A DNA stretch of 64,000 bases from Paralichthys olivaceus (GCF_024713975.1 NC_091098.1:25539316-25603315), one strand, 5' to 3'; positions 23,401 through 35,943 are shown, counted from the stretch's first letter. The notes: generated by a model not told the origin, from the sequence alone. Numbers and translations are program-made.

Positions 23401-26400
23401 GGTTCATTGCTCTTGGTTCTTATTGTTCTTGTTATTCGAGGTGAGATGGAACAGACAACACAGGTGTCACCGTGTGTGTTCAGGTCCGTTCTACAGGTTG
23501 AACCTTCATTGATGTGATCAGTAACACGTGTATCGATTCATGTCTGTGGAACAGGTCTGTTGTTCCAGCTTTGTCTGTCTTCACTGACAGTTTTCTGTTC
23601 CTCTAAACTACGCCCATGAGTTCCTCGTCATCGTCCCTGTCGTCCACAGGTCGAGCTGCATGTGCACCTGGACGGAGCCATCAGGGTGCAGACTATTCTC
23701 GACGTTGCCAAGTAAGTCGGTTTATCAGAGCTCTTCAATATTGACATTAGATTGTGTGTTTGTTTTGTGTTTGTTCCAGATCCACATGTTTAGATAGACA
23801 AGAAGATAAGAAGACACCTTTGTGTTACCACATTATAAGTAATCTCGATTAACTGTACTTGTGGAACAACTGATTTAACAGCTGATGATGTCAATTAGAA
23901 TGAGGCTCATCCTGAATCACTAAAGAAGCAGTTCAGTACAGGAACGCAAAATATATTTTCCAGATAAATAGAAACATATTCTTCAAAAAGCCAAGATAAG
24001 GGATTCTTACTTTTCTTAAGTCTCCGCTAAGGAGGTAATGTTTTCATCTGTTAGTTAGCAGGATTACACAATAACGATCCAACTCATTTACATTCAACTT
24101 TAGCTTTCTCTTTATCTCTATATTTTCTACATTTACTTATAATTCATAAAAATCTGTTTTGTTTAGCGGACTGATGTTTTGGATTGTGTTCTCATTTGAT
24201 TCGTGTTTCTGTGTCACAGGAACATGCAACATTTCATTTTGCATTTTAAGAATAAAGTCTAATTAAAGCTCGTTCTTGATTCTCGATGTGCAAAATAAAA
24301 ACAAAATCTCTCTTCGGGTTCAGCTCGACTTTATTGTCAGCTTCTTCTTGAAATTGCTGGAAGACGCTAAAATACTAAAGCTGAGGAGATCTGCGGATTA
24401 TGAATAAAACCATTTATTGGTAACAGCTCTAAAGTAAAATTCTGTGTATTTTCAGAATAGAATTTCCTAGTAGACCAAAATACATCCTGGCACAGTTTCA
24501 GCAGCTCCAGTTGTTTATTTTCTTCATCAACAACTCGTCTCTAGACTTCAACACGTCACACAAACAACAGAAACCCTCTGTTTTCAATTTCTCTTTTAAC
24601 ACAGCAGAACAAATCCTCTAATCTAGAATATGAAACAAATTATTTTTATTCTCTTTATTTTCCGTCTAGGAGACGCGGCATCCACCTGCCTGCAAATGGT
24701 GTCGAGGAGATGACGTCGAAAATTATTGTGGAAAAACCCGCCACCCTCACGAAGTTCCTGGGCAAGTTTGCGGAGTACATGCACGTGGTTGCGTAAGTAC
24801 TGACCTGACGTTTCTTAATGACTCAATGTTTCATAATTACCAAGGGTGCAAAAGAGCAAAATGTGAGTGATGGTCGTGTCACAGGAAAGTTTACGATGAG
24901 GGGTCAAAATCCAGTCGTGCGCTTTATTGCTCACATGCATTCCCCACAATTCAGCTTGTTGTAAAGTTTGTGATTGACGGCGTCGGGGATCTAAGACACA
25001 GTCGGAAACTGCAGTGTAATTCCATAGCTCGGCGGGGCATCGGATTTGAAATGCCAGACGTGCGGTACATGAACACATCATTACTGCGATTGAGTGTCAT
25101 CTTCTGAAAGGAAAGGTTCCGGTGTCGTTCTGTCTTATATTTAGTCGTCCAGTGAATGGACCCTTCTGTGTCGAGGCTCCTGAAAGCAGAACAGCTTCAA
25201 CAACGTGGGGAACTTACCAGCGGAGTTTAGCTCATGCAGGATTGTTGCATGTTGTCCATGTGTGTTGGGGGTGGGGGTTGGGAGGTGGGGGGTTGGGGGG
25301 GTGGAGGCTGGAGAACAACAGGCATTCAGAACCTGTGCAGAGCATTCATCTTCAGTGTAAATGCTGGAAGCCGCGTTGTTCTCCGTCACGTGATGCGGAC
25401 ACAGAAACGTGCTCTAGAGAAAAGAGGATTTTTAACATTATCGCAAAAATCATCCTAATAAACTGCAGTAAAACAAAATATTTCACTTCACATAAACACG
25501 CAGGACTGAAAGGGAAGAGAAGAGAAGAGGAGAGGAAATCAAATAAAGGAAATGAAAATTATTTTTTTTCCAAGAATCAACATGCCTGGGGTTAAATAAA
25601 GAAACAGAAAAAGAATGAAAAGGAAAGAGTAAACTTGTAACTTTGCTTTTCATCCGTGAAAGATTTGAATCAAATGCTTTCTGTTAGGAAATCTATTTTT
25701 TGGTGAACGTGAATTACAACGTAGTCGTATTTTTGTTTTGATTTGCAGGCGTCATAAAAACCAAAGATCTTTAAACAGCAATAAAAGTTGGAGATGATGG
25801 AACGAGCAAATGATTTACAAAGAAGAACAGTAATAAAACTGTTCCAAAACCATAATCACTCCATAATATTGTTATTATATCTTTAATTTGCTGGTTTTGT
25901 TCAGATTTATTATCGAAAGACAAAGAAAACCAGAAAATCTTTTCAATTCATGTTTTTAACTTCATGTTTATATGAAAGTTTGTTTAAAGCCCCTGTTGCT
26001 GTTTTTATTTTCTGTTTGTTTGTTGTGCTGGTTTATGTGTCGTCAAGTGTTTCAGATAAATAACATGAAGCATCAGAAGTTTTAATATCCATGATCACTG
26101 TTAATATAATAATGTAGCAGAGGTCAAATGAAATTAGCTGTGTAATTGTTATGCTGCTCATTTCTAAAGCCCTATAACTGTTGGGATAACGTATTAACTG
26201 TGACTAATGGTTTGATTTATTATCACTCAGATAAGTTTATCAAAGCCAAAAGGTCACTCAGTTTGTGTTTGTCCTGTGTTCTTTTCCAGCGGGGACAGAG
26301 AGGCCATAAAGACGATAGCCTACCAGTTTGTTGAGGACAAAGCGAAAGAGGGAGTGATTTATGTCGAGGTCAGATACAGCCCACATTTTCTGGCCAACAC

Positions 26401-29400
26401 TAAAGTGGATCCTTTGCCATGGAACCAGAAAGAGTGAGTCTCTCTTGGAGTGAAAACCTTCCAGAGGGAGACAGGAAGTTTGTTTCCCTGCGTGTTACAT
26501 TATTCTTCTGTTCACTCAGAGGCGACCTGAGTCCAGACGAGGTGGTGCAGCTGGTTAACGAAGGCCTCGCCGAGGGGGAGAGGAAGTTCAATATCAAAGC
26601 CAGGTCCATTCTATGCTGCATGCGCCACATGCCAAGTAATGAACAGTTCACGCTCCTGTCTGCAAAATCTACCTTGTGAGATTAGGGCTCCTCAAAGATC
26701 TGCCTCGTTCATTCTTACAGAAAAACTCGCTCGTATAATATATATATATACATTCATATTGTCAGTATCCAGGGGGACCATGCATCTCCAAACTATTTAA
26801 CTAGATTAAAGGTCTTTGAAATAAGATAAGATAAGATAAGATAATCCTTTATGAGTCCCACGATAGGGAAAATTGCAATATTACGTGTACTAATGTTAGT
26901 ATTTGAACAAAATGTCAATATTGGCACAGCAACATGCTCATTCACGCACAGTTCTTACAAGCAGACGTTTATGTTTATATCTGGAGTTAGATTCAGAGTT
27001 AAGACAAATCTGGAGTCTATCAAATTTACATTTTAAAATATATATTAAAGTGTTAAATCCTAATATTTCACTTAAACCTAAATGTTAAATGTAAATGCGA
27101 ATATTCTTTATATTTAAGTAACGCTTTATCTAAATGGTGACTTGTTATTGTCGTCGTGTTATGCGGCCTCGTGTCAAATCAAGTGAATAGTTCAACATGT
27201 GGGGAAATGAGCCTATTTGTTTTGTTGCCAAGGTTTAACACTGATACCAACTGGTGTGTGTGTGTGTGTGTGTTTGGTAAATATGAGGCTGCCACCAGTG
27301 AGCAGAGTTCAACACAGAGAAGTTCAACTTCAGGAAACAACTGTCCTGCTTCCACTCCAAAGACAATAACATCTCAAACGAGCTGAATTAAAACACTTCA
27401 TCTCATCATCTGCACGACTGTGTGTGTTTTCGATCCGACCGACACAAACTGCGAAGTCACACGTGTGTCTTAAATCCTGCAGGCTGGTCCATGGACGTCG
27501 TCGAGCTGTGTAAGAAATATCGCCAGGAGGGAGTGGTCGCCATAGACCTGGCAGGTGATGAGTCACTCAACTGTGAAGCCAATCCAGATCACAGGAAGGC
27601 CTACGAGGTGAGCTATGTGTGAGGCTGACGCGCACGCAGCACGTGGGAAAGAGCGTGACTGGATAAACAACAGATTGTTGGGCTGCTTCATGGGGGGGGG
27701 GGCTGAGTCAAAGCCAGTGATTTCACAACACCAATGCGAAAGCCACATTTCACTGGACGGATGTGGACATTTCTCAGGCAACGATGCGGCTCCTCTGGTC
27801 TTCTTGTGGCTCCCACAGTAAATACAACCTGAAGCGGCCCAATGCTTCACACGCGGTGTAATGTAGGCGTGGCCGATGTGGTAAATGGTGAATATGGCCC
27901 AAATAAAGCGAAACCAATCCGGGACACCTTTGGCACCTTCGGTTGACAAGCGGTATTGCTTAACTTTACTTGTGGCCCAGATCTGGTCAGCATGTGGGCC
28001 AGATGACAGCGTGGGCCAAATCGATTTTGCTATGTCAGAGTGTTCGTGCAGGTTTTCTCTTGGAACTCCGACTTTTTTTTTACAAATTCCAAAGATTGGG
28101 GTTCAGGTTAATCGGGGATATTAAATTGACAGTAGGTGTAAATGGTTTTTTGTTTGACCCTGTGGTGATCTGGCAACCTGGGGTCGCCCTCTGGCTGGAG
28201 GAGGTGGATGGATGCAATATCTCGACATGAAGGAGGATTGGCTCAGTTTCTTTTCCGTTCTTTCTTCCCGGATGATGTATTTTTAATGACTTCCCCTAAG
28301 TTTTTCATCCAGGAAGTATCTCTGCGAATCCTTCCGTCCATTATCTACATAATTATCGATCGTGGGGTCGACTGTTAGAAACAAACAACCGTTCACTCTC
28401 CTCTCCGGACTCTGTAGCTGCACATGTTGGGACTGTGGGAGGAAGCTGAAGGAACCCCACACAGAACCCAGGGTTTGATCCAAGATCCTTCGTGCCGTGT
28501 GATGGTAGCCACTGCGCCACCGTGCCGCCCAGCCTCTCTCATACTTTGTGTAGTGCTTGATAGAAAGAGCTGCTAAACCTTCAGACAGCACTGAGCTCAA
28601 CGTGCCCAGCGACACAGACCTGCGAGCAGGAACATACAGGACATATGTAACGTGTTCTTCTTTATAGCTGCTCTCAGACTTGTGATCCTGAAGGACACAG
28701 TCGGCTTGTTAACGTGCTGATGGTGCTTTGTCAAACAGGTTCAGGTTGAACAGCTGACGGACGCTTTTACTTATCAACTCAGGATTTTTTTCCCAGATGA
28801 GAACTTTATGCGTAACCAACACAGTGTGGCAGTAAAATCAATTACTCCAAACCTCTTAACCTCCCAAGCTTCTCAGAAGTTTGGTTTTCAGGCAGAATCA
28901 AGTGAGAAATTCAGAATTGTACCTGTCAGAGCATAACTAAGGAGATACTCAGTTTCACAGACTAATTTAAAGATAAATAAAGATTCAGTTTCGTGTGATA
29001 GCTCTGGGGGAGAAGCTGTGAACGAGTTCTTCACATTTCTTTAACCGCTTCGACTTGTGACGAGGGAGTTAAAATACAACCAGTTCAAAGTCGTTCTATC
29101 AATAATTCATAGGATAATCATAAAATCACAATAACTCTGTTGCACAATGGTTTATAAGTGTAGTATTTGTAGATGTTGCACTAATTCTGTCCCTTAACAG
29201 CCATCAAACCTCAATAATGACAATATACCACTCCAATAAAAAGATGCTAAACCATATGATAACCCAGATTTGCAAAATAAGCTCAAATCAGGTTATTGTG
29301 CTGCTTTTGTTGTAATTATGTGCATGCATGTCCAAATTCAGGACTCAGAAATACTTTTTTGCAGCGTACGTGACATGATGTTCTGTTATATTCACATCGT

Positions 29401-31341
29401 AAAACAGTGAAACATCTGTCTTACATCCTGTTTTAAATTTATGAAACGTGCTTCAATTGTGAGCGAGAAGCAAAAGTGACAGTCTCTATGGAATCTCCCC
29501 TCAGTGTGTCCTGGTGGCAGGAAGCTGAAACGAAAACAGATGTTTCATACGAGAGCGTTGTCGTCTCTGTGTTTGGTTTAAACTTTGTAACTTAGTAAAC
29601 AGTCGTTCTTTATTTATCTGTTCATCCGGTGGAGAAAGTAAAAAACAAATATAAAATACCCGCTGCAGATGTGAAAACCAGATGTTTGTCCCTGCTGTCC
29701 CCGTTGCTTATGTGCTCCGTGATTGATTTCGTTTACAGGAAGCAGTGCGTTGTGGGATCCACAGGACGGTGCACGCAGGAGAGGTGGGTCCGGCCTCAGT
29801 GGTGAAGGAGGTAAGCTGCCGCACAACAAAGTGTGACATTTCTCAACCGGGTGGAGTCACATACAAACAGAAGAAACTGGTTTCATGTATAGTTTCTCCA
29901 GTGAATGGGTTTTAGATGGAAATAAGAAGTGCCAATCAGAAATATATTTTAAAGTTGACTAACAAGGGCACACACACATTATTTGTTCCTGTTTGTATCG
30001 ATCTCAGCTGCTTTTATTACAGAACACACACACACACGGCCAAAACAAAGTGGTCACTCTACAAGCGAGCCATCAAGTGAAAGTTCAGCCGTGGTGCAAC
30101 AGCTGCACTAACATTAGCTGACATGTGCTACATGCAGGATTTGTTTTGTGCTTTAAAACCCTTTGCGTCGTCCCCGTGGCCCCGTCTGATACTTTAGGCG
30201 GTGGAGGTGCTGAAAGCTGAACGTGTTGGACACGGCTACAGAACCCTGGAGGACCAAGACCTGTATAAAAAACTACTCGCTCAAAACATGCACTTCGAGG
30301 TGAGCAATGCAGATATGCAGAATGTGCATGCAGTGGACTGACTCAGTGGTGATGCAGTGACCTCTAGTGGAGACGTACGTTCTCAGGCGATGTGCTGCTT
30401 TGATTGCAGGTGTGTCCTGTTTCCAGTATACTGACCGGTGCCTGCGACCCGGACTTCAGCAAACATCCCGTCGTCACGTGAGCCGCTTTTATTTACACCC
30501 AGGTGATGTTTAATGCAGGTTGATCACGTGGCATCGTTGGAGTTCACCTGTTTTGTCTGTGCAGCTTCAGGAAGGATAAGGCCAACTACTCCCTGAACAC
30601 AGACGACCCTCTGATCTTCAACTCCAACCTGCACCTCGACTACAGCACCGCGCACAAGTACATGGGATTCACGGAGGAGGAATTCAAACGACTGGTGAGA
30701 TCAAATGAATAATTAGAGGAGTAGTTCTCAGGCATTTGAAATGACGGCCTGGGCTGCAGATACCCTGTGCACGCTCAAAACTTTCTCTGCTTCTAATTAA
30801 AGCAGGAACAAAAGCTTACATGTAAGTGCTGTAAGACTGTGAGGACGTGTTCTTTACAACCACGTTCATCAGGATGGCAAAAGATTTTTTTGGTAAATAG
30901 TTTGACATTTTGGATAAATAGCTTTTTGCAGAGATGGTTGTGTTTTAAATCTGATGCTTCAGCCAGAAGCAGGTTTGTCTAGTTTCACAAAGAAGACTGG
31001 AAACGTGGAGCAAAAGAAAATCACTGTCATTGTGATTTTATACACTGGACTGAACAATTTGGTTATGCCAGCAGACCTGGCAACCCTGTCGCTCTGCTTG
31101 TGACTCAATCTGAGAATTTACTGATAATTAAAACGTGGTTGTGTTTCTGACTGTGGCAGGAAAAAAACCACACAGGCTGCAGAGATCTAACTAAGATTTT
31201 AAAACAGGGGACCTTGGTGTTGTTGTCGTTTTCTAGAACATCAAGTCAGCAGAGTCGTGCTTCCTGCCTGAGAATGAGAAGAAAGAGCTCCTCCACCAAC
31301 TCTACGAGGCCTATGGGATGATACTGCGCACCGCCTTTTAA
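20450..31341 (+). CDS. ada: Adenosine deaminase, 11 coding exons
   Basis: Coding exons: 20450-20494, 23650-23711, 24670-24792, 26290-26433, 26520-26635, 27483-27607, 29739-29810, 30198-30299, 30410-30477, 30565-30694 and 31237-31341. All introns are GT-AG and all phases match. The product is 363 residues, the same length as human ADA as I recall it. It deaminates adenosine and deoxyadenosine to inosine and deoxyinosine in purine salvage. Zinc and catalytic residues are all visible: H19 and H21 in ELHVHLDG, H217 and E220 in TVHAGE, H241 in RVGHGY, D299 and D300 in NTDDPLIF. Family blocks include [27 protein letters not shown] and [10 protein letters not shown]. The start ATG is the only in-frame one near the conserved KPKVELHVH. 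It is transcribed towards PKIG. I see no breaks or odd codons. ADA1 rather than ADA2 or ADAL, from the overall match. Confidence 0.97.
20495..23649 (+). other. ADA intron 1
   Basis: A 3.2-kb intron with no exon recognised. It contains a degraded interspersed repeat in inverted orientation at about 22925-23130 (AGGTCAAAGGTCACAG and CACTTGGACTCAA blocks). The human gene is known to carry a thymic enhancer in its first intron, but I cannot identify a counterpart here by eye. Confidence 0.5.
24028..24085 (+). repeat. Short head fragment of the GAGGAGGTTATG repeat family, ADA intron 2
   Basis: CTCCGCTAAGGAGGTAATGTTTTC and the following GCAGGATTACACAA match the start of the copy at about 57470. 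The rest of the element is missing. Confidence 0.5.
25267..25301 (+). repeat. G-rich tract in ADA intron 3
   Basis: Five runs of three to seven G residues within 35 bp on the sense strand, separated by T, TT or A-containing gaps. A potential RNA or DNA quadruplex within the intron. Confidence 0.65.
26818..26880 (+). repeat. (GATAA)n tract with flanking dispersed repeat, ADA intron 5
   Basis: Five pentamer units followed by AATCCTTTATGAGTCCCACGATAGGGAAA. Sequence of this type is, from memory, the end of a common fish interspersed element, but I cannot assign the family. Confidence 0.5.
27695..28100. repeat. Degraded interspersed repeat, ADA intron 6
   Basis: Contains repeated words such as GTGGCCCAGATCTGG, GTGGGCCAGATG, GTGGGCCAAATC and ATATGGCCCAAATAAA, the look of an old non-autonomous element. 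There is no coding content beyond chance frames. Confidence 0.4.
28100..28235 (+). repeat. SINE-like fragment, plus orientation
   Basis: Contains GTTAATCGGGGATATTAAATTGACAGTAGGTGTAAATGG, TTGTTTGACCCTGTGGTGATCTGG and CCTCTGGCTGGAGGAGGTGGATGGATG in the order seen in a common fish tRNA-like or SINE-type repeat. Only the distal half is present. Confidence 0.55.
28285..28530 (-). repeat. SINE-like element, minus orientation
   Basis: On the minus strand it starts GGGCGGCACGGTGGCGCAGTGG, then GGATCAAACCCTGGGTTC (a B-box-like motif), CTGTGTGGGGTTCCTTCAGC, CTTCCTCCCACAGTCC and AACGGTTGTTTGTTTC. This is the order of a widespread fish short interspersed repeat. It faces the related fragment at 28100-28235. 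Confidence 0.65.
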
Positions 31342-31930
31342 ACCTCTGAGGAAATCTGAGAAGAAAACGCAACTTAACCGAGGATGAATCGCTCTAAACC
31401 CGTAAATCTCCTCCACCCGACACAGGAGAATGTGTTTTTCTCATTTGGAACCATATATATAACGCCTATAGAATAATAAATCATATGTGGCAGCCACGTT
31501 TTACCACACACACACACACACACACACACTATCTGTACATCATCAGCATGAGGGCATGTTTGTGTCTGTGTTCCATCCAGACACACGTACATAACATTAA
31601 CACCAGTTCACAGAAAGTGGAGGATGTCATGGTGCTCTGCACAACAACGTGTCTTTTAAATCTAAACTCTGGAGTTTGTGTTTACATCTTGTTGTCTTAC
31701 TGATTCTGAAAACTGCACGTCAGGTAAACACAGCTCAATACCAAAAGTCTAGTCGGACACTAGGTGGCACACTTCTGTCACTTAGATGCAGGAACCACTT
31801 AGTGTGGTTATGCATTTAATACTTGCTCTCAGTTCTCTTGATGTATATATTTATTTAAATAAAACTAATTCTGTTGGTAACTTCCACATTTCACACTTAA
31901 TAACACCTTAATAAAGCTTTTATGAAACGA
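31342..31930 (+). other. ADA 3' UTR with polyadenylation signals
   Basis: Two AATAAA signals, at 31858-31863 and 31910-31915, end a 3' UTR of about 590 nt. It contains a CA tract at about 31506-31529. Confidence 0.65.
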
Positions 31931-32955
31931 CTATTTCTTCAACTAATAAAACCTGCTCCTTTTATTAGGAACACCTGTGAAGTTTGTTAATATACTTTGA
32001 TTTCAGTGGTTCAGATTTTTAAGGGATTTCCACTCACTGCAGAAAAATCCAGAGATCTGCAGTTCCTCTGTGATGAGGTCAGAGGAGAATGGATGGAGCG
32101 ATCCGAGCTGACAGGAAAACAGAATGAACAACGCCTCAAACCTGGAGGCAGACGTGCTGGAACACCAGAGTCCACGTCAGGTTCAACAGAAATCTGAGGC
32201 TGCAGGGAAACAGAGCCATCAACACTGGACAGACTTGACACCCGAGGCCTGGTCTCATGGATCTGCGTTTCAGCTGATTTCATTAAGTGTAGATCCAAGT
32301 AGAAATCTGGAAGAAGTGAATTTGAATGTGTTTTCATGGGGGAGACTGAGCCCCGGAGCTCAGAATGATATTCCATTGTTCCTAATAAAGTGCTCAGGGA
32401 ACGTGCGTGTTCTCAATCACAATATATGTGGTTATAAAGATGAACACTTGCATTTAAAAAGATTGGTACAACTCACCACGTCACTGTGGCGAAGATGGAG
32501 CAGGTCGTCCTCTAAACAGACGGTCGGCGGTTCGATCCCAGTCCTCCTCATCTAGAATGCGGAAGCGTCCTTGGGCAAAGATACAGAACAAGTGCTGCCT
32601 GTAGATGCACGGTGTGAATGCATGTGAACGGCAAAGAAACTGTACTTAGAAGATCTTTCAGAGAGTTGAGACTAGAAAAGTTCTATATAAGTACATACCA
32701 GTTACCATAAACACTGCAAATCGTGACGTAGGTGGAAAAGTAAACTCTGGTTTCCTGTGTCTGTGCTAATGTACACAAACACTGTGTTCAGTAAAGATTG
32801 GTGGCTCTGGAACAACTCAGAGCTGACGTCATTAATCCTGGCTCGACTGGGACTCACCCCCCCCCCCACCTCGCCGAGGCGCCGATGCCTGCGGTGTCCG
32901 GTAAAAAGCCAAACTAGAAATTAAACAGCACTTGAAAGCACAGAGCAGAAAAAGT
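31931..32955. repeat. ADA-PKIG tail-to-tail gap with an interspersed repeat
   Basis: About 1 kb between the ADA and PKIG polyadenylation sites. At about 32474-32704 lies a repeat with CACTGTGGCG, GTCGGCGGTTCGATCCCAG, GTCCTTGGGCAAAGATAC and AGAAAAGTTCTATATAAGTAC, a motif order I recall from a common non-autonomous fish element. A C9 run is near 32860. No gene is seen. Confidence 0.5.
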
Positions 32956-32974
32956 TGCAGTAGTTCATAGTTAT

Positions 32975-32980
32975 TTTATT
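32975..32980 (-). terminator. PKIG polyadenylation signal
   Basis: AATAAA on the minus strand (TTTATT on plus), about 560 bp beyond the PKIG stop codon and converging on the end of ADA. Confidence 0.5.
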
Positions 32981-33542
32981 ACACAAAGAAAATTGCTATC
33001 ACAAAGTTATCACTGAACATTTAGCAATAAATATGAAGTCCGCACACGACAGTTTAACTGCGACTATGTTTGTTACAAAAGAAAAAGAGAGACTGATGAA
33101 ACCGAACGACGGGGTCACAAACTCACACACAGACGTAAAAAGAAAATGACACGTAGGTGATTATGAATATTCACTCGATGACACGGTTCCATATTAGTCT
33201 GGAACAATGTCTGAGTGAAGTTAAGCGAACTCTGTTCAGCTGAGTCCATCTCCACAGACGTGAATCCAGAGTTTCTGTGCTTTCTTGTCCGGTCGGGAAA
33301 ACAAATGACCAACAGAGTCTGAAGAGGAAGCGCCTCCGCCGTCACCTCGACTCCGTTCTGCTCCGCATGTTGCAATAGGGTCCAATAAAAAGGCCGTGGA
33401 AGCTGCAGCCAGGCCGGCAGTGAGCGAAGGTGTCTCGTGTCTCGTTGGGACAAAACAACACTCTCTCTTTCCGTTCTCCACTTTCACCCGCTTCCACTCC
33501 TCTCTCCTCGGCTCTGCCCCCATCAGTCTCCGCCGGCTGAGT

Positions 33543-35159
33543 TTAGGACGGGCCTCCGCTTCCCTGGGCATCTTGGCTGGTGGAGCCCTCCGCCGCAGGG
33601 GCTGGGGAGGCCCCCGGGTCTCCTTCTGGGGGGGGGGAGGGGACAGACATGGAAATCAGTCAGTGACAGTGGGAGTAATCAACGCTTGTGAGCTAGTTCA
33701 ACTGGAGCTGGGCTGCTCCGATCATGTGACCTGCCTCACTCGCCACAATCTGTCACGTTTGTTTTCTTCTCGTTGTTTCTTTTGTAAGAAGCGTCACAAA
33801 CACGCCCCCTGTTGGGGGGGATCTCCTGCCGTGTTATAACGTCAGCTCCTTCAGACGTTTAACCTGGAGACTGACCGGAGAGTTCATGTCTGAGAGCAGC
33901 ATCACACACACGCCGTTTATTCAACATGCAGAGATTTCCCATCTCTCCCAGTTCCTCTGTTGTCCTGTGGATTCAGGACAGTGGGATTATAAATATTTCA
34001 TCCCTCCCCATAATCTAATTATCTAACATTTCAAACGCGTGTTGTGTGACTGAAACAGTAACAGGGGGGATAGATCTGCTTTCAGGCGCCTGAAAAAAAA
34101 TATAAATAACAAGTATCCTGAGGAAGGAACTACGACTTCCTGTGGCAGCACAATGTCAGCATGATATGAGATCATTTCGAAATATGAGGCAGTTTGATTT
34201 ATAGCGGTCAAACCGGTTATCGTGACATGGGAAACATATCTTTGCCTGAGGGGGAAGTCACGAAGAACAACAGCGTGACTCACGGCCTACCGGCGGGACA
34301 TTCGCGTCATATTCAGACACGTTCCCCCAAACAGCTCGACGCTCGACTGAGAGGAAGCAATGACTCTCTGTCATCGTGCAACAACAATAACATCAAACCT
34401 CGTAGAGATTTGGTGCCTTCAAGTTTCTCAGAGACTGAAGATCAAACTAATAATCACACAAACATCTAAACTCATCATTTTTCATTTTTCCTGTCTATCC
34501 TCCCGAGGATATATTTGCTGTGAACTCTGGGTAAATTAGGATGAAACCACTCAGCTGTATTCGACTTCTTCCCAATTACGAGTACTAGTACTCGTAATTA
34601 CAAGAATTACCAGAGTCATGAGGTCACGGTGACCTTTAACCACCAGAATCCAGCCAGTGAATCCTCTGTGAACATCTGTGCCACATTTGAAAGGATTCTC
34701 TCAAGGTGGTCGTAAAAAAAAAATCTGTTTAATTTAATGTTTCTGCAGATTTAATGAAATTCTCTGTGGAGAAGAATTAATAATCCGTTCAGTTGTTTTT
34801 GTGTAATCTCGCTAACATCAGACGGGTGATCCATACCCAGTGCACGCTGTATATACCCCAATTATATACTTTATCAATACCATTTAATAACGACGTCAGT
34901 GTGTAGATGTCAAATATAAACCACATAAACACAAGTTAATCATCTGGCAGGGTAATAAAGACAACACCACAGTCTGAACGTCTTCTCAGCTGTGAGTTTA
35001 CTGACCTGCAGCCTTCAGGTCCATCCCCGCCAGGTCTTTGGTGAGTTCACTGGTGCTGGCCACTGATGTCTCCTCCCCTGCGATGTCGGGTACTGCGTTC
35101 CTGCGGCCTGTGCGATCACAGTTGATGAAGTCTGAGTACGACGTCTCCACGTCCATCAT
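33543..35159 (-). CDS. pkig: cAMP-dependent protein kinase inhibitor gamma, two coding exons
   Basis: Coding exons 35159-35006 and 33625-33543, joined in phase 1 across a 1.4-kb intron; 78 residues (human PKIG is 76). The protein binds and blocks the PKA catalytic subunit and carries it out of the nucleus. The start MMDVETSYSDFI matches the human MMEVE start. The pseudosubstrate core RTGRRNA is at residues 16-22. A nuclear export signal with hydrophobic positions L39, L43, M46 and L48 lies at residues 39-48, just before the splice junction. Exon 2 encodes an acidic, Ser/Pro/Ala-rich tail ending GSGGPS. The acceptor of the first coding exon follows a pyrimidine tract, and the exon starts at 35187, so at least one upstream 5' UTR exon is required. 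The second exon is too short for open-frame detection and was found by splicing. Confidence 0.95.
34574..34599. repeat. 26-bp perfect palindrome in the PKIG intron
   Basis: A 26-bp sequence identical to its reverse complement, with no spacer, centred on the ACTAGT at 34584-34589. Neither flanking base extends it. Confidence 0.9.
34610..34835 (+). repeat. Interspersed repeat carrying a consensus estrogen response element
   Basis: Blocks AGGTCACGGTGACCTTTAACCACC, GAATCC, TGTGCCACATTTGAAAGGATTCTCTCAAGG and GTGTAATCTCGCTAACATCAGACGGGTGATCC resemble a repeat I know as widespread in fish. An inverted degraded copy is at about 22925-23130. The first 15 bp (34621-34635) match AGGTCAnnnTGACCT exactly. 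Confidence 0.6.
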
Positions 35160-35904
35160 CTGTCCATGACCAGCGCTCTCATTACACCTGCCGGAGGGGG
35201 GGAGGGGACTGTGAGACAGCTGCGGAGGTGTTGCAAGAAGCAGATAAATCACCCTGTTGTCTGTGGAGCCCGTGGGAGGTGTATTACTGTGTCCTGTGCG
35301 TTTCTACTTCAGCAGAAGCAACGTGACACACGAGAACGCTGATCCTTCTGAAGCATGAAGGCCACTTCTATCTCTGCATACAAATTAACAGCACGACCAA
35401 TATCTGTGCTGAGCCGTCGACCAAAAAACAAAAGCTGCACCAAACCGTGCTTCACTATTCCACTGGTCTTTTTTTTTTTTTAATGTCCTGAAGGTCCCGA
35501 CACAGCAGGGACTCAAGAAAGAAGAAGAGCTGGAAAAGAGCCTGATGGAGACGAAGAGGAAGAGTTAAACAGGTTTAAACCATTTAAAGAACAAAGACAG
35601 GCGGAGCCACGAAAAGCCCCAACCAAAAAAAAAAAGGTCTGCCATTCATTCCCTCTGCAGTTTCCTGTTCCCAGTCCATATTTAACTGGGTCATGGATCC
35701 TGCCAACCACTAAAACACGACTCCACAGCTGGGAACTCCGCAGAGAGCCGAGGACAAAAAGTGAGACTGCTCCAGAAAAGACGAGGAGAAAGAAAAGATC
35801 AGAAAACTGCAAAGAAAGAAAGACTGGAAATGTCGTAATGGCTGCTCCTTTACATCTTCGGTCCCTGGGCAGAGGCCTCACTGCTGTGTGTGCGTGCGTG
35901 CACA

Positions 35905-35943
<39 letters not shown>

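Noticed and set aside
25122-25595. 157-codon plus-strand frame in ADA intron 3
   Set aside because: Includes the G-rich tract and low-complexity Lys/Glu sequence; no homology recognised.
33396-33839. 147-codon plus-strand frame
   Set aside because: Runs antisense across the last PKIG coding exon and has no recognisable domain.
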